Source of the DNA: Bradyrhizobium iriomotense
Lineage (GTDB): Bacteria > Pseudomonadota > Alphaproteobacteria > Rhizobiales > Xanthobacteraceae
DNA: 64,000 nucleotides
Assembly: GCF_018130765.1 (NCBI RefSeq)
Contig: NZ_JAFCJZ010000010.1
Span: 62,001 to 126,000 of the forward strand
Direction: 5' to 3'
Both the position numbers and the translations under genes were made by a program. Below are positions 6,534-15,172 of this stretch, piece after piece. Position 1 is the first letter of the stretch. Each line of letters opens with the position of its first letter. The notes beneath the pieces were generated by a model. It was not told the DNA's origin. It ran no database searches and worked only from the letters and a program-made list of their open reading frames with translations.

Positions 6534-9038
6534 ATGTCAGGCGTGATCGTGTCGATGCGTCGGACGCTGCTGTCGTGCACATCGTTGGCGCGCAACAGCT
6601 TGTTGGGAGGCGCTTTCGCGGCGCTGCTGCCGGCTGCGCCGGCCGAGGCCGCCGACCTCGTCGACACCCTCTCCATATTGCTGGACTTCAACCGGCAGGA
6701 ACTCGCGGTGCTCGCCACCGCGCTGGCCTTGCTCGGTTTTTCGGTCGTGGCCGCGATCCTGCTGATGCGCACGCGCGTGGGCAGGGCGAAGACCGAGGCG
6801 CGGCTGCGCGCGCGGATCGGCGAGCTGCAGCTGCAGGCCGACCGCTTCGGCGCGCTGCTGTTCGCCGAGCCGCAGATCCTGATCTCCTGGCCGGCCGGCG
6901 ACAACCGCGCGCAGATCTCCGGCGACATCTCGATGGTGCTGCCGCGCGATTCCTCGCCGCAGCGCGTGCTGGCATTTGGAACCTGGCTCCCGCCGGAACC
7001 CGCGCTGCAGATGGATCATGCGGTCGATGCGCTGCGCGACCGTGGCGACGGGTTCCAGCTGACGCTGACCACCGCGCATGGCCACACGCTGGAAGCCATC
7101 GGCCGCGCCATCGGCGGTCAGGCCATTGTCCGGATTCGCGAGCTCTCCGGCCTGCGGCGTGATCTCGCCGAGACCCATCTGCGCTACAAGGCGCTCTCCG
7201 ACGAGACCGAGATGCTGCGCGGCTTCGCCGCCGCCGCGCCGTGGCCGATCTGGGCCAAGGGCGAAAACGGCGCGCTCACCTATGCCAATCCGGCCTATGT
7301 CCGCGCCACCGAGGCTGCCAGCATCGCCGACGCCCATGAGCGCAAGCTCGAGCTGCTCGACAGCGCCGACCGCACCGCGATGGAGCGGGGGCTGAAGGAT
7401 GCCGCCAGCTTCACCTCGCGGCTGCCGATCGTCGTCAGTGGTGAGCGGCGCATGTACGACGTCCGCGCCGTCAATGTCGGCAGCGGCAGCGTCGGCGTCG
7501 CCATCGATGCCAGCGAGGCGGATGCGCTCAGCTCGGCCTTGGTGCGGATGGCGGAGGCGCATCGCCGCACGCTCGACCAGCTCTCCTCCGGCGTCGCCGT
7601 GTTCGACGGCCATCGGCGCCTTGCCTTCTACAACGATTCCTACCGCCGGCTGTGGGACCTCGACCGCACCTTCCTCGACGCCAATCCCGATGATTCCAGC
7701 GTGCTCGACCAGCTCCGCGCCGCGCGCAAGCTGCCGGAGCAGCCGGATTTCCGCGCCTGGAAGGCCAAGCTGCACGAGGCCTATCGCGCGGTCGAGACCG
7801 CCAAGGACACCTGGTATCTGCCCGACGGCCGCGCGCTCTCCGTCGTCACCACGCCGAACCCGGAAGGCGGCGTCACCTATCTGTTCGACGACGTCACCGA
7901 GAGCCTCGAGCTGGCCCGCCGCTTCGACGGCATGATCCGCGTCCAGCGCGAGACGCTGGACAGTCTCGCCGAGGGCGTCGCGGTGTTCGGCAGCAACGGC
8001 AAGGCGCAGCTGTTCAACCCGGCCTTCGTGCGGATGTGGAAGCTGTCGAGCGACGCCATGCGCGACGAGCCGCACATCCAGACCGTCGAGGGCTGGTGTC
8101 ATCAATTGTTCGACGAGCCGCAGGTCTGGCGGCAGATCCGCGAGGCCATCACCTCGATCGAGAACCGCGCCGACGTGCCGCTGAAGCTGGAGCGCAAGGA
8201 CGGCAGCGTGCTGGACGGCATGATCCGGCCGCTGCCCGACGGCGCGACCATGCTGACGTTCCAGGACATCACCGACACCGAGAATGTCGAGCGCGCGCTG
8301 CGCGAGCGCAACGAGGCGCTGGAAGCCGCCGACCAGATGAAGGTGGATTTCGTCCACCACGTCTCCTACGAGCTGCGCTCGCCGCTCACCACCATCATCG
8401 GCTTCGCGCATTTCCTCAGCGATCCCTCGACCGGGCCGCTGACGCCGAAGCAGGCCGAATATCTCGACTACGTCACCAAATCGACCAACGCCCTGCTGGC
8501 GCTGACCAACAACATCCTCGATCTCGCCACCATCGATGCCGGCGCGATGAAGCTGGAACTCGGGCCCGTCGACGTCAGCAAGACCATCGAGCTCGCCGCC
8601 GAGGGCATCCAGGACCGCCTCGCCACCGACCGCATCCGCCTCAAGGTCGAGATCGCGCCCGATGTCGGCAGCTTCGTCGGCGACGAGAAGCGCGTGGTGC
8701 AGGTGCTCTATAACCTCCTCGCCAACGCCGTCGGGTTTTCTCCACAGGATTCCACCGTCGGCATCAGCGCGCGGCGCACCGAACGCAGTGTGGTCTTCAC
8801 TGTGACAGATTCCGGGCCTGGAATACCTGCCGACATGAAGGACAAGGTGTTCAACTGGTTCGAAAGCCGCTCGCAGGGCTCGCGTCACCGCGGCGCCGGG
8901 CTCGGCCTGTCGCTGGTGCGCTCCTTCGTCGAGCTGCATGGCGGCAAGGTGCGGGTGGATTCGATCGTCGGCCGGGGCACGGTCGTGATCTGCGACTTCC
9001 CGACCGACCAGGCGGCGCATCGCGACGCCGCCGAATGA
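6534..9038 (+). CDS. divL: DivL-type PAS sensor kinase with tyrosine in the H-box
   Basis: 834-aa membrane-associated kinase-like protein. Start at 6534 (MSGVIVSMRR) is preferred over the longer frame. One transmembrane helix lies at about residues 58-79, then coiled coil and PAS-like domains, a HisKA dimerisation region and a HATPase domain (N box YNLLANAV, DSGPGIP, GAGLGLSLV at about 787). In the H-box the phospho-accepting histidine is replaced by tyrosine: VSYELRSPLT, Tyr612 (codon 8367-8369). That is the hallmark of DivL, which in Caulobacter modulates CckA-CtrA cell-cycle phosphorelay. It overlaps the tsaE-amgK start by 4 nt. Confidence 0.88.
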   Translation: MSGVIVSMRRTLLSCTSLARNSLLGGAFAALLPAAPAEAADLVDTLSILLDFNRQELAVLATALALLGFSVVAAILLMRTRVGRAKTEARLRARIGELQLQADRFGALLFAEPQILISWPAGDNRAQISGDISMVLPRDSSPQRVLAFGTWLPPEPALQMDHAVDALRDRGDGFQLTLTTAHGHTLEAIGRAIGGQAIVRIRELSGLRRDLAETHLRYKALSDETEMLRGFAAAAPWPIWAKGENGALTYANPAYVRATEAASIADAHERKLELLDSADRTAMERGLKDAASFTSRLPIVVSGERRMYDVRAVNVGSGSVGVAIDASEADALSSALVRMAEAHRRTLDQLSSGVAVFDGHRRLAFYNDSYRRLWDLDRTFLDANPDDSSVLDQLRAARKLPEQPDFRAWKAKLHEAYRAVETAKDTWYLPDGRALSVVTTPNPEGGVTYLFDDVTESLELARRFDGMIRVQRETLDSLAEGVAVFGSNGKAQLFNPAFVRMWKLSSDAMRDEPHIQTVEGWCHQLFDEPQVWRQIREAITSIENRADVPLKLERKDGSVLDGMIRPLPDGATMLTFQDITDTENVERALRERNEALEAADQMKVDFVHHVSYELRSPLTTIIGFAHFLSDPSTGPLTPKQAEYLDYVTKSTNALLALTNNILDLATIDAGAMKLELGPVDVSKTIELAAEGIQDRLATDRIRLKVEIAPDVGSFVGDEKRVVQVLYNLLANAVGFSPQDSTVGISARRTERSVVFTVTDSGPGIPADMKDKVFNWFESRSQGSRHRGAGLGLSLVRSFVELHGGKVRVDSIVGRGTVVICDFPTDQAAHRDAAE

Positions 9039-10567
9039 CAGAGCCCACCAAACTCTCCGTCCCGCTTCACAACGAGACGGCCACCACGCAACTGATGGCC
9101 GATCTTGCCCTGCTGGTCGGCCCCGGCGATGTCATCACCCTCACCGGCGATCTCGGCGCCGGCAAGACCGCGGCCGCGCGCGCGCTGATCCGCTACCTCG
9201 CCGGCGACGAAGAGCTGGAGGTGCCGAGCCCGACCTTCACGCTGGTGCAGGGCTACGAGCTGCCGCCCTTCGCGGTGATGCATGCCGACCTCTACCGCGT
9301 CGAGGACGAGAGCGAGCTCGAGGAGATCGGGCTGTCGCCGCTGCCGGATGCCACACTGGTGCTGATCGAATGGCCGGAGCGAGCGCCATCGGCCATGCCG
9401 GCGGATCGCATCGACATCGCACTGACGCATCGGCCGGCGCTGGGCTCGAACGCACGCGCCGTCGAGATCACCGGTTATGGCAAGGGCGCGGCGCAGGTCG
9501 CGCGGCTGCAGGCGCTACGGGAATTCCTCGATGCGTCCGGCTATATGGATGCAACGCGACGGCGCATGAACGGCGATGCCTCGACCCGCTCTTATGCGCG
9601 GCTGCTGCGCGGCGACGAGATCGTCATCCTCATGAACTTCCCGCAGCGGCCCGATGGCGCCGCCCTCTACAATGGGAGGTCCTATAGCGCCGCTGTGCAT
9701 CTCGCCGAGAACGTGAGGCCGTTCGTCGCGATCGACGAGGGTCTGCGCGCGCAAGGAATCTCCGCGCCTGCGATCCATCATTTCGATCTCGACCACGGCT
9801 TCCTGATCTCGGAAGACTTCGGCAGCGAGGGCGTGATCGAAGGCGATCCGCCGCGCCCGATTGCCGAGCGCTACGAGGCCGCGACCGACGTGCTGGCGAT
9901 GCTGCATGGCAAGTCGCTGCCGGAGACGCTGCCGCTGGATGGGCAGACCTACGACATCCCCGTCTTCGACGTCGAAGCGATGCTGATCGAGATCGGATTG
10001 ATGCCGGAATGGTATCTGCCCGATCGCAACGCGCCGCTGAGCGATGAAAAGCGCGCGGAATTTTTTGCGATGTGGCGCGAGCTGCTGAAGAAGCCGCTGG
10101 CCACGCCGAGGACCTGGATCATCCGCGACTATCACTCGCCCAATCTGATCTGGCTCGGGGAGCGCAGCGGCATCGAGCGCGTCGGCGTTATCGACTTCCA
10201 GGACACCGTGCTCGGGCCGCAATCCTACGACGTGGTGTCGCTGCTCCAGGACGCCCGCATCGACGTCCCTGAAAACATCGAGCTGACGCTGCTGTCGCGC
10301 TACATCAAGGCGCGGCGCGCTGATGATGCGAGCTTCGACGCGGCCGGCTTCGCCGAGCTCTATGCGATCATGTCGGCGCAGCGGAACACGCGGCTGCTCG
10401 GCACCTTCGCGCGGCTCAACCGCCGCGACGGCAAGCCGCATTATCTGCGCCACCAGCCGCGGATCTGGACCTATCTCCAGCGCTCGCTGGCGCATCCCGC
10501 GCTCAGCCATTTGCGCGACTGGTATCTCGCCAACGTGCCGCCACCTCAAAGCCCGCCACAAGCCTGA
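9035..10567 (+). CDS. TsaE - AmgK-like kinase fusion
   Basis: 510-aa two-domain protein. Residues 1 to ~155 are TsaE, the P-loop ATPase of the t6A37 tRNA-modification complex (Walker A TGDLGAGKT at 37-45, PSPTFTLVQGY, HADLYR). Residues ~165-500 are an aminoglycoside-phosphotransferase-fold kinase resembling AmgK, the MurNAc/GlcNAc anomeric kinase: NGDASTRSYAR, catalytic Asp365 in RDYHSPNL, and metal-binding DFQD at 387-390. The murU-like gene two genes downstream supports cell-wall sugar recycling. ATG overlaps divL by 4 nt. Both catalytic signatures look intact, so both halves are probably active. Confidence 0.88.
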   Translation: MTEPTKLSVPLHNETATTQLMADLALLVGPGDVITLTGDLGAGKTAAARALIRYLAGDEELEVPSPTFTLVQGYELPPFAVMHADLYRVEDESELEEIGLSPLPDATLVLIEWPERAPSAMPADRIDIALTHRPALGSNARAVEITGYGKGAAQVARLQALREFLDASGYMDATRRRMNGDASTRSYARLLRGDEIVILMNFPQRPDGAALYNGRSYSAAVHLAENVRPFVAIDEGLRAQGISAPAIHHFDLDHGFLISEDFGSEGVIEGDPPRPIAERYEAATDVLAMLHGKSLPETLPLDGQTYDIPVFDVEAMLIEIGLMPEWYLPDRNAPLSDEKRAEFFAMWRELLKKPLATPRTWIIRDYHSPNLIWLGERSGIERVGVIDFQDTVLGPQSYDVVSLLQDARIDVPENIELTLLSRYIKARRADDASFDAAGFAELYAIMSAQRNTRLLGTFARLNRRDGKPHYLRHQPRIWTYLQRSLAHPALSHLRDWYLANVPPPQSPPQA

Positions 10568-10653
10568 TTCGGGCCCGATTTACCGGCTGTTAGCCAAGAC
10601 GTCGCTATTCTGGCGGCGAGGCAGCCGGATAAATACGGGCTGGAGCGGGGCAG

Positions 10654-10971
10654 ATGGCGGTAAAGACGGATCAGCGCGGCAACAGCCGGGTTGTTTTCGA
10701 ACGCGGGATACCGGCCCAGATGATGGGAATCGACGGTACCTGGCGGCGCGACTGCACCATGGAGGACGTCTCGGAAAGTGGCGCCAAGCTGACCATCGAC
10801 GGTTCGGTCGAGGGCCTGCATCTGAAGGAATTCTTCCTGCTGCTGTCGTCCACGGGACTTGCGTACCGGCGCTGCGAACTGGCCTGGGTCAATGGCGACC
10901 AGATCGGCGTCAATTTCCTGAAGGTCGGCGACAAGAAGAAAAAGGCGCGTTCCACCGCCGTTGGGGCGTAA
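10654..10971 (+). CDS. PilZ-domain protein
   Basis: Small (105 aa) single-domain protein. It has an N-terminal basic stretch with RGNSRVVFERG, and DVSESGAKL matches the second half of the PilZ c-di-GMP signature (D/NxSxxG). The first RxxxR half is represented by arginines at about 8-17. PilZ domains usually bind cyclic di-GMP and regulate surface behaviour; binding here is inferred. It lies between the amgK-type gene and murU on the same strand, with about 85 nt upstream and 155 nt downstream, so it may have its own promoter. Confidence 0.8.
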   Translation: MAVKTDQRGNSRVVFERGIPAQMMGIDGTWRRDCTMEDVSESGAKLTIDGSVEGLHLKEFFLLLSSTGLAYRRCELAWVNGDQIGVNFLKVGDKKKKARSTAVGA

Positions 10972-11126
10972 CGGCAACACCCGTCGTACAACCGTCACGG
11001 CGGGTGGTTAAGGCGGTTGAGACGCGGTGCGGCTGATGAAGTCCCGTGCTAGAATTTGCTGCAAACGCGAAACCAGTGGGTCCGAGACATAAGATCCGAG
11101 ACAGAAGAGTTCTGAGAAGGCAAAGG

Positions 11127-11849
11127 ATGTCCGTCAAGCCGACCAAAGCCATGGTGCTCGCCGCAGGGTTCGGCCTGCGCATGCGTCCGTTGACGGATAA
11201 GATGCCGAAGCCGATGGTGCCGGTGGCCGGGCAGCCGCTGCTCGACCACGTGCTCGACAAGCTCGGCCATGCCGGCGTGACCGAGGCGGTCGTCAATGTG
11301 CATTACCTACCGGACCAGATCATCGACCACGTCGCATCGCGTCAGCTTCCGCACGTGACCATCTCGGACGAGCGCGACCAGGTGCTCGGCACCGGTGGTG
11401 GCGTGGTCAAGGCGCTGCCGCTGCTCGGCGATGCGCCGTTCTTCCACGTCAATTCCGACACGCTGTGGATCGACGGCGTGCGCTCCAATCTGACGCGCCT
11501 TGCCGAAAACTTCGATCCTGAGCGCATGGACATCCTGCTGCTGATGGCGCCGACCGCGACCAGCATCGGCTATAGCGGCCGCGGCGATTACGGCATGCTG
11601 CCCGACGGCGCCTTGCGCAAGCGCAAGGAGAAAGAGGTCGTCCCGTTCGTCTATGCCGGCGCTGCGATCCTGTCGCCGTCGATCTTCGCCGGTGCGCCGC
11701 AGGGCGAGTTCTCGCTGACAAAGATGTTCGACCGCGCCAACGAGCAGGAGCGGCTGTTCGGCCTCCGCCTCGACGGCGTCTGGATGCATGTCGGCACGCC
11801 CGATGCCGTGCACGCCGCGGAAGAGGCGTTTTTGGAGAGCGTGGCGTAA
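11127..11849 (+). CDS. murU: MurNAc-1-phosphate uridylyltransferase-like nucleotidyltransferase (MurU)
   Basis: 240-aa sugar-nucleotidyltransferase. Start at 11127 (MSVKPTKAM) with AGAAGG about 9 nt upstream; longer frames lack a good ribosome site. The nucleotide-binding motif LAAGFGLRMRPLTDKMPKP is at residues 11-29, followed by DERDQVLGTGGGVVKAL and the metal-binding HVNSD. In Pseudomonas AmgK and MurU convert MurNAc to UDP-MurNAc, bypassing the fosfomycin-sensitive MurA step; the amgK-like fusion close upstream supports the same role. A mannose-1-phosphate guanylyltransferase annotation is the main alternative. Confidence 0.82.
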   Translation: MSVKPTKAMVLAAGFGLRMRPLTDKMPKPMVPVAGQPLLDHVLDKLGHAGVTEAVVNVHYLPDQIIDHVASRQLPHVTISDERDQVLGTGGGVVKALPLLGDAPFFHVNSDTLWIDGVRSNLTRLAENFDPERMDILLLMAPTATSIGYSGRGDYGMLPDGALRKRKEKEVVPFVYAGAAILSPSIFAGAPQGEFSLTKMFDRANEQERLFGLRLDGVWMHVGTPDAVHAAEEAFLESVA

Positions 11850-11857
11850 GCCTCCCC

Positions 11858-11936
11858 GTCATTCCGGGGCGCGCGCAAGCGCGAACCCGGAATCTCGAGA
11901 TTCCGGGTTCGATGCTTCGCATCACCCCGGAATGAC
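11858..11936. repeat. Palindromic intergenic repeat (GTCATTCCGGGG family)
   Basis: Outer arms GTCATTCCGGGG (11858) and CCCCGGAATGAC (ending 11936) flank a nested perfect palindrome at 11883-11910 with arms GAACCCGGAATCTC and GAGATTCCGGGTTC. The same outer arms occur at 63789-63890, so this is a dispersed element. It lies between murU and addB. Confidence 0.75.
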
Positions 11937-12025
11937 AGTGGGAGAGCGGGGAAAGACCTCCCCTCCACCCATGACCATTCGAGCCCGCCTGCCTATATTG
12001 CCCTGATCCCCGAATCAGGCAGCCC

Positions 12026-15000
12026 ATGCGTGTTTTCAGCGTTCCCATCTCAGTTCCGTTCCTGCGCACGGTCGTCACGGCCCTGCTCGACGGCCGGCTG
12101 GTCGAGGGATTCGAGGCCCGCAAGGAACCGGCGCGGCTGGCCGACGCCACGCTGTATTTGCCGACAAGGCGCGCGATGCGCGTCGTCCGCGAGATCTTCC
12201 TCGACGAAATGAAAGCGGACGCGGTGGTGCTGCCGCGCATCGTCGCGCTCGGCGACATCGACGAGGACGAGCTCGCTTTTGCCGACGAGGGCGAGCAGTT
12301 TTCCAGCGCGACGCCGCTGGACATTCCGCCGCGGCTCGGCGAGCTCGAGCGGCGGCTGACGCTGGCGCAGCTCGTCGCGGCCTGGGCCAAGGGCCCGGTG
12401 CTGGCGCCGCTGGTGGTCGGTGGCCCTGCCTCAACGCTGGCTCTCGCCGGCGACCTCGCGCGCCTGATCGACGACATGGTCACGCGTGGCGTCGACTGGA
12501 GCGCGCTCGACGGCCTCGTGCCTGACAACCTCGACCGCTACTGGCAGCACTCGCTCGAATTCCTGCGCATCGCGCGCATCGCCTGGCCCGCTCATCTCGC
12601 CGAGATCAAGCGCATCGAGCCTGCGGCGCGACGCGACCAACTGATCGAAGCGGAAGCCAAACGCCTGACCGCGCATCAGCATGGCCCCGTGATCGCGGCC
12701 GGCTCGACCGGCTCGATGCCGGCGACCGCAAAATTCCTGCGCGCGGTCGCTTCACTGCCGCATGGTGCCGTCGTGCTGCCGGGCCTCGACACCGATCTCG
12801 ACGACGACGCCTGGCGAACCATCGGCGGCGTTCGCGACTCGCTCGGCAAGTTCGCAGAGCACCCGGCCTCGAACCATCCGCAATATGCCATGCACGCGCT
12901 GCTCGATCGCTTCGGCATCAAGCGCAGCGACGTCGAGATTTTGCAGCCGCCGGCAGAAGACGGTCGCGATCTGCTCGCCTCCGAATCGATGCGGCCCTCT
13001 GCCAAGACGGAAGTCTGGCACGACCGGCTGAAGCAGCCGGATGTCGCCGCGAAGATCACCGGTGGCATGAAGAATCTCGCGGTCGTCGAGGCTCCCAATC
13101 CCGAGATGGAAGCGCTCGCGATCGCCATCGTAATGCGCGAGGCGCGTCATCTCGACAAAACGGCGGCGCTGGTGACGCCTGACCGCGCCCTGGCACGGCG
13201 GGTGATGGCCGCGTTGACGCGCTGGGATCTCGATTTCGACGATTCCGGCGGCGACGTCCTGATGGAAACCTCCGCCGGCGTCTTTGCGCGGCTTGTGGCG
13301 GAAGCGGCGACCAAGGGCCTGGAGCCGCCGACGCTGTTGGCGATGCTGAAGCATCCGCTGTGCCCGCTCGGTCGCACGCCCGGCGCATGGAAGGCGGCGA
13401 TCGAAGACCTCGAACTCGCGGTCCTGCGCGGCACACGTCCGCCGGCGGGCACGGCCGGCCTGTTGCGCGAATTCAACCGTTTTCGCGACGAGCTTGCAAA
13501 GCTGTGGCGCGGCGAAGTCTCTGCGCTTCATAGGGCAGAAACCCGCGCGCGTCTGAACGCCGAGGATCTCGATCGCATCCAGGCGCTGATCGATGCCTTG
13601 CAGAAGGCGCTGGCGCCGATCGAGAGCCTGCCGCCGCCGAAGCCCTATGACTTCGCCGAGCTCGCGCACCGGCACCGCGAGATCATGATCGAGCTGTCGC
13701 GCGACGAGCTGGGCATTCCGCTCGCTTTCGAGGACCGCGAAGGCCTCGCGCTTGCCGGCGCCTTCGACGATCTCCTGCGCGGCGGCACGACCAGCGGATT
13801 GATGGTGCAGCTGCCCGACTACGCGGACGTTTTCCAGACCGCCTTCGGCGACCGCGCCGTGCGGCGTCGCGACAGGCCGGGCGCGCGGCTGCAAATCTAC
13901 GGTCCACTGGAATCGCGCCTGATGCAGGCCGATCGCGTCATCGTCGGCGGCCTGATCGAGGGCGTCTGGCCGCCGGCGCCGCGCATCGATCCCTGGCTCA
14001 GCCGGCCGATGCGGCACGAGCTCGGGCTCGATCTGCCGGAGCGGCGTATCGGCCTCTCCGCGCACGACTTTGCGCAGCTGCTCGGCGGCGACGAGGTGAT
14101 CCTCACCCACTCGGCCAAGGCTGGCGGCGCGCCGGCGGTGGCATCACGCTTCCTGCATCGGCTGGAAGCGGTGGCGGGCGACGAGCTCTGGAAGGCGGCC
14201 ATTCGTGCCGGCGAAAAATACGTGCAGTTCGCAGGCGCGCTGGACCAGCCCGACGAGGTCAGGCCGATCCAGCAGCCGGAGCCGCGGCCGCCGCGCGCGA
14301 CGCGGCCGCTGAAAATGTCCGTGACCGCGATCGAGGACTGGCTGCGCGATCCCTACACGATCTACGCAAAATACATCCTGCGGCTGGATGCGCTCGATCC
14401 CGTCGACATGCCGTTGTCGGCCGCCGACCGCGGCTCGGCGATTCACGAAGCTATCGGCGAATTCACGGAAATCTATGCCACGCGGTTGCCCGCCGATCCC
14501 GCGCGCGTGCTGCGCGCGATCGGCGAGAAGCATTTTGCGCCGCTGATGGAACGCCCCGAGGCGCGCGCGCTGTGGTGGCCGCGCTTCCAGCGCATCGCAC
14601 GATGGTTCGGCGAATGGGAAACCGTGCGGCGCGAGGCGATCGAGGCGATCAATGCGGAGACGCGCGGAGAGATTTCGATCCAGCTCGATCCCGCGCGCAG
14701 CTTCCGCCTCTCCGCCCGCGCCGACCGCATCGAGCGGCGCCAGGGCGGCGGCTACGCCATCCTCGACTACAAGACCGGCCAGCCCCCGACTGGCAAACAG
14801 GTCCGCATGGGCCTGTCGCCGCAACTGACGCTGGAAGCGGCGATCCTGCGCGAGGGCGGTTTCCCTGACATCGATGCCGGCGCATCCGTGAGCCAGCTCG
14901 TCTATGTCCGCCTCAGCGGCAACAATCCGCCGGGCGAGGAGCGCATCCTCGAGCTCAAGTACAAGCAGGGCGACGAGCCGCAGCCGCCGGATACGGCCGC

Positions 15001-15172
15001 CGCGGAGGCGCGGGCCAAGCTGGAGGCGCTGATCCGGGCCTTCGAGGACGAGAATCAGCCCTACACTTCGCTGAACCTGCCAATGTGGACGAACCGCTAC
15101 GGCACCTATGACGACCTCGCCCGCATCAAGGAATGGTCGGCGGCCGGCGGCTTGGGGATCGAGGAATGGTGA
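12026..15172 (+). CDS. addB: Double-strand break repair protein AddB
   Basis: 1048-aa subunit of the AddAB helicase-nuclease that resects double-strand breaks for RecA loading, the alphaproteobacterial counterpart of RecBCD. The helicase-like N-terminus is degenerate. The C-terminal PD-(D/E)XK nuclease region contains RGSAIHEAIGEF and AILDYKTGQPPTGKQV (about residues 910-925), followed by QLTLEAAIL. The length agrees with the alphaproteobacterial family. It overlaps addA by 7 nt. Confidence 0.95.
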   Translation: MRVFSVPISVPFLRTVVTALLDGRLVEGFEARKEPARLADATLYLPTRRAMRVVREIFLDEMKADAVVLPRIVALGDIDEDELAFADEGEQFSSATPLDIPPRLGELERRLTLAQLVAAWAKGPVLAPLVVGGPASTLALAGDLARLIDDMVTRGVDWSALDGLVPDNLDRYWQHSLEFLRIARIAWPAHLAEIKRIEPAARRDQLIEAEAKRLTAHQHGPVIAAGSTGSMPATAKFLRAVASLPHGAVVLPGLDTDLDDDAWRTIGGVRDSLGKFAEHPASNHPQYAMHALLDRFGIKRSDVEILQPPAEDGRDLLASESMRPSAKTEVWHDRLKQPDVAAKITGGMKNLAVVEAPNPEMEALAIAIVMREARHLDKTAALVTPDRALARRVMAALTRWDLDFDDSGGDVLMETSAGVFARLVAEAATKGLEPPTLLAMLKHPLCPLGRTPGAWKAAIEDLELAVLRGTRPPAGTAGLLREFNRFRDELAKLWRGEVSALHRAETRARLNAEDLDRIQALIDALQKALAPIESLPPPKPYDFAELAHRHREIMIELSRDELGIPLAFEDREGLALAGAFDDLLRGGTTSGLMVQLPDYADVFQTAFGDRAVRRRDRPGARLQIYGPLESRLMQADRVIVGGLIEGVWPPAPRIDPWLSRPMRHELGLDLPERRIGLSAHDFAQLLGGDEVILTHSAKAGGAPAVASRFLHRLEAVAGDELWKAAIRAGEKYVQFAGALDQPDEVRPIQQPEPRPPRATRPLKMSVTAIEDWLRDPYTIYAKYILRLDALDPVDMPLSAADRGSAIHEAIGEFTEIYATRLPADPARVLRAIGEKHFAPLMERPEARALWWPRFQRIARWFGEWETVRREAIEAINAETRGEISIQLDPARSFRLSARADRIERRQGGGYAILDYKTGQPPTGKQVRMGLSPQLTLEAAILREGGFPDIDAGASVSQLVYVRLSGNNPPGEERILELKYKQGDEPQPPDTAAAEARAKLEALIRAFEDENQPYTSLNLPMWTNRYGTYDDLARIKEWSAAGGLGIEEW

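Noticed and set aside
6537..9020. 827-aa minus-strand open frame antisense to divL
   Set aside because: High-GC codon bias keeps the reverse frame open. The protein has no recognisable domain and is rich in Arg/His/Ala, while the plus strand encodes clear kinase motifs.
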